NCBI GenBank assembly: GCA_024640305.1
Contig: JAHEFG010000005.1
Span: 1 to 64,000 of the forward strand
Direction of reading: 5' to 3'
DNA from: Gammaproteobacteria bacterium
GTDB lineage: Bacteria; Pseudomonadota; Gammaproteobacteria; Steroidobacterales; Woeseiaceae
DNA length: 64,000 bases
Positions 7,465 to 15,756 of the stretch are shown here, one piece after another. The notes below the pieces were generated by a model. That model saw only the letters and a list, made by a program, of their open reading frames with translations, ran no database searches and was not told where the DNA came from. The first letter of the stretch is position 1. The number at the start of each line of letters is the position of its first letter. A program made the position numbers and the translations under genes.

Positions 7465-9234
7465 GTGCCCCAGCGATCGACCGATAAGCCAAATTTCCTG
7501 CGGCAGAGCCGCCTGCTGCCGGTTCTGGTTCTGGCGCTGGTGCTCGCTGCCTGCGGCGGCGGCTCGGAATCGTTCGGTGGCAGCGGTTCGGCTCCCGAAG
7601 AGAAGCCTAAAGTGGCTGTTACGGGCCAGCTGAATTACGAATTCGTGCCTCCCAACCCCGTTTGCCGGGGGCTGGATTTCGCGAGTACGATCCTGAGGCC
7701 TGTTCGTGGCGCAACCGTGCAGCTCATAGATGCGGCCACGAGTGCCGTTCTGGCAACAACTCAATCTGACGCAAGCGGCGATTATGCCTTCGCAAACATT
7801 GACGCGGATACGCTGGTTCGCCTGCGCATCCGGGCGGAACTCAAAAAGGCGACCGGTTCCTCACGCTGGGACGTAGAGGTGCGGGACAACTACGATTTAT
7901 CAGCCGGGCCGCCTGCGCTTGGAAGCCGGCCGCTGTATGTCGTCGAGGGTGACGTTTTCGATACAGGTGCGGACGGTGTCGCGGGTCAGAACATGACCGC
8001 GCAGACAGGTTGGGGCGGCGCGAGCTACGTCGGTGATCGTTCAGCAGCGCCGTTTTCGATCCTGGATAGCATTTACACGGCAATGACATTTATCGAATCG
8101 GTGGATCCGGATGTTTTCTTCCCGCCACTCGACGTTTTCTGGAGTGTCAACAATACGTCGGCTACTACCAGCGTTTCCGGCACTGACACCGGGGAGCTCG
8201 GTGGCTCGTTTTATTCTGTTGGCGAAAACAGGCTTTTTCTCGTGGGCGAAGCAGCGAGTGACACCGACGAGTTCGATGATCACGTGATCGTCCATGAGTG
8301 GAGTCACTATTTCGAAGATAATCTGTCCAGAGCCGACTCAATCGGCGGTCCGCATTCGATTGGAAGTCTTTTGGATCCGCGCCTCGCTTTCGGTGAAGGC
8401 TGGGCGACCGCCCTTGCTGCTATGGCATTGGGGGATCAGCTTTATTGCGACACGGGCCCGGCGGACAGCGATTTCAGCCGCCTGGCGCTGGGCGCAGAAT
8501 CAGGTAGTTACGACGCGTCGGGCTGGTATGACGAGGTCTCGGTCTTGCGCTTCATTTACGACTTGTTCGACACTAACGATGAGGGCGGCGACCCCGGCTC
8601 AATCGGTTTCGCACCGATTTACGCAGTAATGACAGGGCCACAGGTGTCAACCGATGCATTCACTACGATATTTTCGTTTGCAGCAGAACTTCGGTCGACA
8701 CTGGACCTGGCAGGACAAGCGCTCGTCGACGCTCAACTGGCCAGGGAAGATATGACCGCAGGGTTTGATATTTGGGGTGTAGGCGAGGCCAACACCGCTG
8801 GCGGTGCGGAGGACGTCGTTCCGATTTATGCAGATCTGACTGCAGATGGATCGGTACTGCCAATATGCGTCAACAGCCAGTTCGACAGCGGCCGGGACGG
8901 CAATAAGCTGACGGAGAACCGATTCCTGCGCATCACCGTGCCGTTGACGGATCAATACGATGTCACCATGACCACGACAACGGCCACGCCTGTAACACCG
9001 GCTCCTGGCGACCGTGATCAGAGCGACCCTGACATTTATATCTTCAAAGGTCCGCAGTTTATCGATCAGGGGATCAGCGCCGATGAGAATGTCGAGACCT
9101 TCAGAACCCCGGAGCTGCAGGCGGGCGAAACCTATATCGCTGCGGTGGAAGATCTGCGTTTCGATGACGAATTGGCGCCGAGCAGTTATCCTGAGCGCAT
9201 CTGTTTCGAAATCAGCTTCGCATCGACTCCTTAG
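7465..9234 (+). CDS. Predicted lipoprotein zinc metalloprotease (HExxH gluzincin-like)
   Basis: The 589-aa product has a lipobox ending LVLAAC (Cys30). A carboxypeptidase-regulatory-like beta domain follows at about 50-150 (VRGATVQLID...SDASGDYAF.NI). Then comes a peptidase-like domain with HEWSH at 277-281 and a probable third zinc ligand Glu311 in GEGWATA, the HExxH-(about 30)-E spacing seen in gluzincins. The C-terminus (about 490-585) resembles a bacterial pre-peptidase C-terminal (PPC) domain with SDPDIYIFKG and AGETYIAAVED. The GTG start at 7465 was chosen because AAGGAG lies 6 nt upstream and the signal peptide follows at once. Substrate unknown. It is followed after 16 nt by a second lipoprotein gene and probably forms an operon with it. 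Confidence 0.68.
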   Translation: MPQRSTDKPNFLRQSRLLPVLVLALVLAACGGGSESFGGSGSAPEEKPKVAVTGQLNYEFVPPNPVCRGLDFASTILRPVRGATVQLIDAATSAVLATTQSDASGDYAFANIDADTLVRLRIRAELKKATGSSRWDVEVRDNYDLSAGPPALGSRPLYVVEGDVFDTGADGVAGQNMTAQTGWGGASYVGDRSAAPFSILDSIYTAMTFIESVDPDVFFPPLDVFWSVNNTSATTSVSGTDTGELGGSFYSVGENRLFLVGEAASDTDEFDDHVIVHEWSHYFEDNLSRADSIGGPHSIGSLLDPRLAFGEGWATALAAMALGDQLYCDTGPADSDFSRLALGAESGSYDASGWYDEVSVLRFIYDLFDTNDEGGDPGSIGFAPIYAVMTGPQVSTDAFTTIFSFAAELRSTLDLAGQALVDAQLAREDMTAGFDIWGVGEANTAGGAEDVVPIYADLTADGSVLPICVNSQFDSGRDGNKLTENRFLRITVPLTDQYDVTMTTTTATPVTPAPGDRDQSDPDIYIFKGPQFIDQGISADENVETFRTPELQAGETYIAAVEDLRFDDELAPSSYPERICFEISFASTP

Positions 9235-9250
9235 ATCCCGGGTGAAAGAA

Positions 9251-9826
9251 ATGAGCCAGAAGAAAGTTCTTGTACTTGTTGCCGCGCTGTTGGCCGGCGC
9301 CTGCAGTAATGGCGGAGAGGAAAATACCGGTGCGGTTGTAGCCGAGTCGCCAGCGACTGCGGTTCCTGATGTCGGTGCCAAGCCAGACCGGTCGAATGGC
9401 CGCACCGTCAAGCTGCAGGGGCCTGTGAACATCAGCTACAAAATCATCGGTGCACCTATCGTCGGGCAGGCAGTCGCGGTCGATTTGCAGATTGTGTCTA
9501 ATGTTGGTGCACAAACGATAACGCTGACTTATCGAGTCAACGACACCACGGCGATGCAATTTCCGGAGGCGCAACCACCGAGCGTGACCATAGCGGCGAC
9601 TAACAGCGCGGAGCCTCAGACCCAGCAGGTGCGTATCATTCCGTTGCGCGAAGGTCGCTTGTTCCTTAACGTTTCCGCAAGCATAGAAACCGGCGGCGAT
9701 ACGACCTCCACGGTCACTGCTATCCCCATCCAGGTAGGTCCTGCAGCGCCGCAACAGTCGGAAAACGGCACGATGGCAATAGACGAGAATGGCGACGCGA
9801 TACGGGTGCTGTCAGGCGAGGACTGA
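9251..9826 (+). CDS. Hypothetical lipoprotein, beta-rich
   Basis: A 191-aa protein with a short lipoprotein signal (VAALLAGAC, Cys18), a low-complexity linker, and a beta-strand-rich domain with many Thr and Val residues (VDLQIVSNVGAQTITLTYRV and on). No family is recognised; the fold may be Ig-like. The start ATG 9251 follows a GGGTGAAAG ribosome-binding stretch; a longer frame from 9014 lies inside the preceding gene and is rejected. The 16-nt spacing from the metalloprotease-like gene suggests they are co-expressed and may work together at the cell surface. Confidence 0.65.
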   Translation: MSQKKVLVLVAALLAGACSNGGEENTGAVVAESPATAVPDVGAKPDRSNGRTVKLQGPVNISYKIIGAPIVGQAVAVDLQIVSNVGAQTITLTYRVNDTTAMQFPEAQPPSVTIAATNSAEPQTQQVRIIPLREGRLFLNVSASIETGGDTTSTVTAIPIQVGPAAPQQSENGTMAIDENGDAIRVLSGED

Positions 9827-10082
9827 TCGTACAGCTGCGACAGCAGCTTGCTTATGTGAAGACCCGGAAGACGCACTGCCGCCACGCCAAAAAACATCAG
9901 GTATTTGTCATAAGTCGCTGAACGTTAAAGGGAATTATTTCCCAAAAGAACGCTCAAAATCTGAATTGCATCACAGACGCCATTGCCGAGTCGGCCTAGA
10001 GTAGTCGCACTGTGGCGGTAGGCTGTGTGCGGGCCAGTGGCGACAGAAGCAGATGTTTTCAACGGATTGAACGGGTTGACCG

Positions 10083-13000
10083 ATGCACAAGGATCTTCGC
10101 GACAAGATCAAAAAGGCCACCGAGATGTCAGGCATTGAAAAGCCCGACTTCATCGAGTTATTGCATCTGATCGACCAGCATTACGACGAGATGGAAGCGA
10201 CGATCACCCAGTCGCTAAGCACCGCAACTCCGATAGAAGCCATCTTCGACAGCGTGACAGACGCATTGTTTTCAGTCAGTGAAAGAGGTGCCGTCTGCAA
10301 CTGTAACAAGATGTGCACGCGTCTTTTCGGCCTGACACGAGACCAGTTGGTCGGTTCGAAGATCGAACACCTTATCCCGTCCGTCAAAGGTCGGCGTTTG
10401 TCCGAGTTTTTCAAGCCGTTCATGTCCGACCTCGAAGATACACAACTCAAGGTCGAGTCAGGACAGGTTGATGCATTGCGAGCAAACGGTGAAAAATTTG
10501 TTGCCGAAATCAATGCCAGTAAGCTGCAAGTCGGCGACGGCAATATCTACGTTGTCAGTTTGCGTGACGTGACCGGCCGGCAGGAAGCCGAGACAACCCT
10601 TAAAGAGAATGAAGAGCGCTATCGTGCGCTCGTCGAGAATGCGCCCGAGGCGATCGTCGTATTCGACGTAGAAGACAACCGCTTCGTTGACGCAAACGAC
10701 AAAGCCTGCGAATTGTTCAACCTGTCCCGAAGTCGATTGCTCATGATTGGGCCGGAGGCGCTCAGCCCCGAAACGCAGCCTGACGGTACACCATCGTTTG
10801 GAGTGCGACGTGGCTACGTCGACGAGGCGCTTGCCGGTGGGCACCCGACTTTCGAGTGGATGCACAAGGACTCCCTCGGCAGGGAAATCCCCTGCGAAGT
10901 GCGTTTCAGCCACTTGCCCAAAGACGATCGAAGCCTGGTTCGTGTCTCCATTACAGATATCGCCGAGCGCAAGGATGGCGAGGCGCTCGCTTTCGCACAG
11001 AACAAGATTCTCGAAATGATTGCGGCGAGCACGCCTTACGCCAGGACTCTACGGGCTATTTGTCGATGCGCCGAAAAAATCGACGCGGGTTTTCGCGCCG
11101 CTGTAATGCAACTGGACAACCGCAGCGGAACGCTTGATGTCGCGCAAGCCCCGAGTCTTCCAGAGCCTTTCAAGCTTTGTCTGGACTTTGTGAATGTGGC
11201 GCCCGAGAGCATTACCTGTGGTGCTGCTGTCTATATTGGCGAGGACCACTTTACGCCGAATATTGCTGCGGACACGGCGTGGAAACCGCAGGCACGCGAG
11301 GCTGCAAAACACGACATTGCGGCTGCGTGGTCATTCCTGGTGCGTGGTGCGGCCGGTCGGGTTATTGGCACGCTCGATATTTACGTCAACGAAATTCGCT
11401 CTCCCACGACAGATGAGCTCGATAAGCTCAATCGCCTGGCGCGCCTCGCGGGTATCGCCATAAAACGGCAGCTGGACGAAGACAAGCTACGCAATTCAGA
11501 GCTGCGCTACAGGGGCTTGTTCGAAAATGTTGTCGACGGCGTTTATATCGCATCCCGGGACGGCGATCTGGTCGCCGTAAACCCCGCCCTGGTCGAAATG
11601 CTCGGATACGAAAGTCAGGAGGATCTGAAATCTGTTGGCCGTACGCCGATGTTGTACGTTAACCCCATCGATCGCGAGCGCGTATTTGCGCGGCTCGAGG
11701 CTGAGGGTGTCGTGAAGAATTTTGAGTATCGTCTGCGTCGCAAGGACGGTACGGAAATCGTGGTTCTGGAGAACGCGAGAGCTGTTTGTGATGACGACGG
11801 CAATATCGTGGCGCATGAAGGCACGATCACAGACATCACAGATCGAAAACGCGCTGAGACTCGGGTCTTTGAAGAAAAAGAACGTGCCCAGATTACGCTT
11901 CAATCTATCGGTGACGGCGTCATTACGACAGACGCCGATGGCCTGGTTGATTACATCAATCCTGTTGCACAGGACCTCACTGGCTGGGACATGCGCGCCG
12001 CTCGAAACACATCAATCTCCGAAATCATGACGATTATCAACGAGCACACGCGTGCCACCGTTGAAAATCCCGTGCTGCGGTGTCTCAGGGGCGGCCGTGT
12101 GATAACGCTCGACGAAAACTCGATTCTTATCACGAAGAATGGTGATGAGGTGCCCATTCAGGATTCAGCGGCGCCGATTCGGGACCGCGTCGGTAACGTC
12201 ATCGGTTCGGTAATGGTCTTCCACGACGTTAGCAAGGAAACGCGCCTGTTTCGGCAACTCAGTTACCAGGCATCGCACGATTCGTTGACTGACCTCATTA
12301 ACCGCAGCGAGTTTGAGAACAGTCTCGGCAAGTCGCTCAATGCTTTCCGCGGTGACGCCGAACAGACCCATGCATTGCTGTATCTTGATCTTGACCAGTT
12401 CAAGGTCGTCAATGACACGTTCGGGCACACTGCAGGTGACGCCTTGTTGCGTCAATTGGCTGAGCTCGTGCACAGCAAGATTCGCTCAACGGACATCCTC
12501 GCGCGTCTCGGTGGCGATGAGTTCGGCATCCTGCTCGAGCACTGCGATGAGCAACGTGCAATTGAAGTCGCAGAGTCGATTCGTGGTGCAATTGAGGGCT
12601 ACAGGTTTGACTGGCAAAACTCGTTCACAACGATCCGCTGTTCGATCGGAGTTGTGATGGTTACGAGCGAAAACGCGACGGTTGCCGAAGTTATGAGTGC
12701 TGCGGACGTTGCATGTTATTCAGCCAAAGACATGGGTCGTAACCAGATTCACTTGTATAAAGACAGCGATGCTTCGATGCGTCACGAAGAGATGAAGTGG
12801 GTGTCGCGCATTAGCAGCGCAGTCGAGGAAGATCGCCTGGAACTGTTTTTTCAACCTATCATCGGTATAGGTAAGGATCGCGGCAAGTCGCGAGGACACT
12901 ACGAACTGTTGCTGCGAATGCGCGACGAAAACGGCGAAATCGTCAGCCCCAACCAGTTCATTCCCGCAGCCGAGCGCTACAATCTCATGGCGACGCTGGA

Positions 13001-13580
13001 TCGTTGGGTGGTATGTGAATCGTTGTCGAAGCTTGCAGACCGCAGCGACGATGGCGAAGCACGTTACACGATCGCGGTTAACCTCTCCGGTACTTCATTG
13101 AGCGAAGATCGCTTTCTCGAGTTCGTCATCGACGAGCTAAAGAAACACAATTTGCCCAGAGGGGCGGTTTGTTTCGAGATTACAGAGACAGCGGCTATAT
13201 CCAACCTGTCGCGCGTGATTCACTTCATGCAGGCTCTCAAGGAGCTCGGTTGCCTGTTCTCGCTGGACGATTTCGGTAGCGGGCTGTCGTCTTTTACCTA
13301 CCTTAAGAATTTGCCTGTCGACTATCTCAAGATTGATGGGCATTTCATAAGCAACGTGGTGGACGACAGGGTGGACGAAAGTATGGTCAAGGCTATCAGT
13401 GAGGTTGGCCATGCAATGGGTATCGAAACGATTGCCGAGCGTGTCGAGACAAAACAGGTGCTCGAGAAACTTGGTGCGCTCGGCATTGCATACGCTCAGG
13501 GCTACTACATCGCCCGACCGGCCTCGGTGCAGTCATTCGAGCCGTGTGAGGAAACCCGCTTTTCTCGATTGAGGGCGTGA
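10083..13580 (+). CDS. PAS/GAF-GGDEF-EAL cyclic-di-GMP turnover protein
   Basis: This 1165-aa protein has no obvious transmembrane segment. The order is PAS (about 50-165), PAS (about 175-295), a GAF-like domain (about 305-450), PAS (about 460-590), PAS (about 595-720), GGDEF (about 725-895) and EAL (about 905-1160). The active-site GGDEF is intact at 810-814, and an RxxD inhibitory site (RSTD) lies exactly five residues before it. The EAL domain reads ELL at 941-943 but keeps the other catalytic motifs: NLS, EITET, DDFGSG (1062 onward), LKID, ERVET and QGYYIARP. Both synthase and phosphodiesterase activities therefore look possible; which dominates cannot be told from sequence. Confidence 0.9.
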   Translation: MHKDLRDKIKKATEMSGIEKPDFIELLHLIDQHYDEMEATITQSLSTATPIEAIFDSVTDALFSVSERGAVCNCNKMCTRLFGLTRDQLVGSKIEHLIPSVKGRRLSEFFKPFMSDLEDTQLKVESGQVDALRANGEKFVAEINASKLQVGDGNIYVVSLRDVTGRQEAETTLKENEERYRALVENAPEAIVVFDVEDNRFVDANDKACELFNLSRSRLLMIGPEALSPETQPDGTPSFGVRRGYVDEALAGGHPTFEWMHKDSLGREIPCEVRFSHLPKDDRSLVRVSITDIAERKDGEALAFAQNKILEMIAASTPYARTLRAICRCAEKIDAGFRAAVMQLDNRSGTLDVAQAPSLPEPFKLCLDFVNVAPESITCGAAVYIGEDHFTPNIAADTAWKPQAREAAKHDIAAAWSFLVRGAAGRVIGTLDIYVNEIRSPTTDELDKLNRLARLAGIAIKRQLDEDKLRNSELRYRGLFENVVDGVYIASRDGDLVAVNPALVEMLGYESQEDLKSVGRTPMLYVNPIDRERVFARLEAEGVVKNFEYRLRRKDGTEIVVLENARAVCDDDGNIVAHEGTITDITDRKRAETRVFEEKERAQITLQSIGDGVITTDADGLVDYINPVAQDLTGWDMRAARNTSISEIMTIINEHTRATVENPVLRCLRGGRVITLDENSILITKNGDEVPIQDSAAPIRDRVGNVIGSVMVFHDVSKETRLFRQLSYQASHDSLTDLINRSEFENSLGKSLNAFRGDAEQTHALLYLDLDQFKVVNDTFGHTAGDALLRQLAELVHSKIRSTDILARLGGDEFGILLEHCDEQRAIEVAESIRGAIEGYRFDWQNSFTTIRCSIGVVMVTSENATVAEVMSAADVACYSAKDMGRNQIHLYKDSDASMRHEEMKWVSRISSAVEEDRLELFFQPIIGIGKDRGKSRGHYELLLRMRDENGEIVSPNQFIPAAERYNLMATLDRWVVCESLSKLADRSDDGEARYTIAVNLSGTSLSEDRFLEFVIDELKKHNLPRGAVCFEITETAAISNLSRVIHFMQALKELGCLFSLDDFGSGLSSFTYLKNLPVDYLKIDGHFISNVVDDRVDESMVKAISEVGHAMGIETIAERVETKQVLEKLGALGIAYAQGYYIARPASVQSFEPCEETRFSRLRA

Positions 13581-13646
13581 TTCTAAGTATGGCGTGTGGC
13601 CGCATATGCGGTACACTCATGTACCAAGAATTTGGCTCCCTCATCT

Positions 13647-14459
13647 ATGTCCGACGGCTCAGACAACAACCCCGAAGCATCCCTGCTTTCTGCCAGTGAG
13701 CCATCGCCTTTCTATGTCCTGAACCCGCTCGCGGAGCTGCCAGTTCTGCTCGTGTGCGATCATGCAAGTTGCAGGTTTCCCGGCGCGCTGGGCGACATGG
13801 GTCTGGATCCGTTCGCGCGGCGTTGTCACCTCGCAATAGACATTGGTGCAGGTAAGCTAACCGAAAAATTGGCAGCCAGCCTCGGTGTTACGGCCGTCGT
13901 TGCGCAGTACTCTCGTTTGGTTGTCGACTGCAACAGGGAACTGATGGATCCGGGTGCATTCCTCGAGTACGGTGATGGCATCCTGGTACCTGGTAATCGT
14001 AACCTGACTCAAGCAGATAAGGACGCACGAGCTGATGCCATTTACTGGCCGTATCACAATGCAATCGACAAACAGGTGCAGCGTCTGCGTGCGCTCGGGC
14101 CGCCACCGGCGTTCATCTCCATTCACAGTTTTACACCGGTACTAAACGGCATTTCGCGCGAGGTTGAAATGGGCGTGTTGTGGGACAAGGACGCGCGTCT
14201 GTCCGACATTTTTATCCAGGAGTTTCGTGCGGCAGGGTTCCTGACCGGTGACAACGTGCCGTATTCCGGCAGGGCGCCGCAGGATTTCACGATCGACCAT
14301 CATGCAGAAGAAATCGGCCTGCCTCATGTTGGTATTGAGGTACGGCAAGACCGTATCGACGAAAAAAAGGGTGTGAACGAAATTGCGGCTGTCATGCATG
14401 CGATCATCGAAACGATCCCGAAACGAATCGGCTTGCAGCAGGATAAGATTTCGGCATAG
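13647..14459 (+). CDS. N-formylglutamate amidohydrolase family protein
   Basis: The 270-aa product matches the N-formylglutamate deformylase (HutG-type FGase) family, with LLVCDHASCRFP, the RCHLAIDIGAG segment, a YSRLVVDCNR motif and SIHSFTP. These zinc hydrolases cleave N-formylglutamate in histidine breakdown, but many paralogues sit beside amidoligases and probably act on other amides. No hut genes are nearby, and a GCS2 ligase follows 40 nt downstream, favouring the second view. ATG 13647 was chosen because the 17 codons before it, from GTG 13596, look non-conserved. Confidence 0.78.
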   Translation: MSDGSDNNPEASLLSASEPSPFYVLNPLAELPVLLVCDHASCRFPGALGDMGLDPFARRCHLAIDIGAGKLTEKLAASLGVTAVVAQYSRLVVDCNRELMDPGAFLEYGDGILVPGNRNLTQADKDARADAIYWPYHNAIDKQVQRLRALGPPPAFISIHSFTPVLNGISREVEMGVLWDKDARLSDIFIQEFRAAGFLTGDNVPYSGRAPQDFTIDHHAEEIGLPHVGIEVRQDRIDEKKGVNEIAAVMHAIIETIPKRIGLQQDKISA

Positions 14460-14499
14460 ACCGGGCGTTAACAAGAAGCGCAAAACCAGGGGAGAGGGA

Positions 14500-15636
14500 A
14501 TGAAGTACTCCGAGCCAACTTTTACCATCGGTGTGGAGGAAGAGTACCTGCTGGTCGACCAGGAAACACGCGCCCTGATTGTCGATATGCCCGAGAGCCT
14601 GATGCGCGAGTGCGAGGAACGTTGTGGCGCACAGGTTACGACGGAACTGCTGCGCTCGCAGATCGAAATCGGTACAAAGGTCTGCAAAAGCATGCAGGAA
14701 GTGCGTGACGACCTCGTGCACCTGCGTTCATCGATCAAGGAAGTTGCGAACAGACATGGTCTGGCGCCGATAGCTTCGTCTACGCATCCCTTCAGTCGCT
14801 GGCAGGATCAAAAAGCGACACGCAAAGAGCGCTACGATCGACTCACGGTCGAAATGCAGAGCACGGCGCGCCGGTTGTTAATTTGCGGCATGCACGTGCA
14901 CGTCGGAATCGACAACGACGAATTGCGTATCGACCTGATGAACCAGATGTCATATTTCCTGCCGCATTTGCTGGCGCTGTCTTGTTCGTCCCCATTCTGG
15001 GAGGGTGAGGATACAGGTCTGAAGAGCTATCGACTGACCGTTTTCGACTCATTACCGCGAACAGGTGTGCCCGAACGATTTTCGAGTTTCGGAGAATACG
15101 AACGTCACGTGCAAATCATGATGGACGCCGGGCTTATTGAGGACTCGACGCGCATCTGGTGGGATATCAGGCCAAGCGGGCGGTTCCCTACGCTCGAGAC
15201 ACGCATCATGGATGTCTGTACGCGCGTGGACGATACCGTCGCTCTGGCGTCATTACTCGTTTGTATTTTACGGATGCTATACAGGCTCAGAAGGGCCAAC
15301 CAGCGCTGGCGCCAATATACCCCCATGCTGATTCAGGAGAACCGTTGGCGCGCAATGCGTTATAGCTTTGACGAGGGTCTTATAGACCTTGCCAAAGGCG
15401 AGGTCATACCGTTTGAAAGTCTGCTCGACGAATTACTTTCGCTTGTCGCCGAAGATGCCGAGGCACTGGGCTGCACTGAAGAAGTTAATTCCCTGCACCA
15501 CATACTGCAACGTGGCACCAGCGCGCATCGGCAATTGCGGAAGTACGAACTCGAAATCGCCGCCGGTGCCAGCAAGGAAGACGCACTTAAAGGCGTCGTC
15601 GACAAATTGATTCACGATACTGCGGAAGGCCTGTAA
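14500..15636 (+). CDS. GCS2-type carboxylate-amine ligase (YbdK-like)
   Basis: The 378-aa protein belongs to the glutamate-cysteine ligase family 2. It starts with the signature TFTIGVEEEYLLVD, where the glutamates bind Mg-ATP, and continues with SEIGTK-like and MHVHVGI motifs and a WWDIRPSGRFPTLETRIMD segment typical of YbdK homologues. Family members join amino groups to carboxylates using ATP; some have weak glutamate-cysteine ligase activity. The start at 14500 follows a strong GGGAGAGGG ribosome site. Together with the upstream FGase-like gene it may form a synthesis and hydrolysis pair for a small amide compound, which is inference. Confidence 0.85.
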   Translation: MKYSEPTFTIGVEEEYLLVDQETRALIVDMPESLMRECEERCGAQVTTELLRSQIEIGTKVCKSMQEVRDDLVHLRSSIKEVANRHGLAPIASSTHPFSRWQDQKATRKERYDRLTVEMQSTARRLLICGMHVHVGIDNDELRIDLMNQMSYFLPHLLALSCSSPFWEGEDTGLKSYRLTVFDSLPRTGVPERFSSFGEYERHVQIMMDAGLIEDSTRIWWDIRPSGRFPTLETRIMDVCTRVDDTVALASLLVCILRMLYRLRRANQRWRQYTPMLIQENRWRAMRYSFDEGLIDLAKGEVIPFESLLDELLSLVAEDAEALGCTEEVNSLHHILQRGTSAHRQLRKYELEIAAGASKEDALKGVVDKLIHDTAEGL

Positions 15637-15756
15637 ACAGGACGTGTGAGGGCTTTTCGAGAATGTGACGTTCGCCGCATTATGTAGTTTACGTCCCGGC
15701 TAGCATGCCGGTATGACACGCGGATTCACTAAAATTTTCCACCAGGTAAACGAGTG

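Noticed and set aside
9930-9943. GGGAATTATTTCCC as a terminator after the lipoprotein pair.
   Set aside because: Five-bp stem followed by A-rich, not T-rich, sequence; the rest of the 256-nt gap to 10082 shows nothing else.
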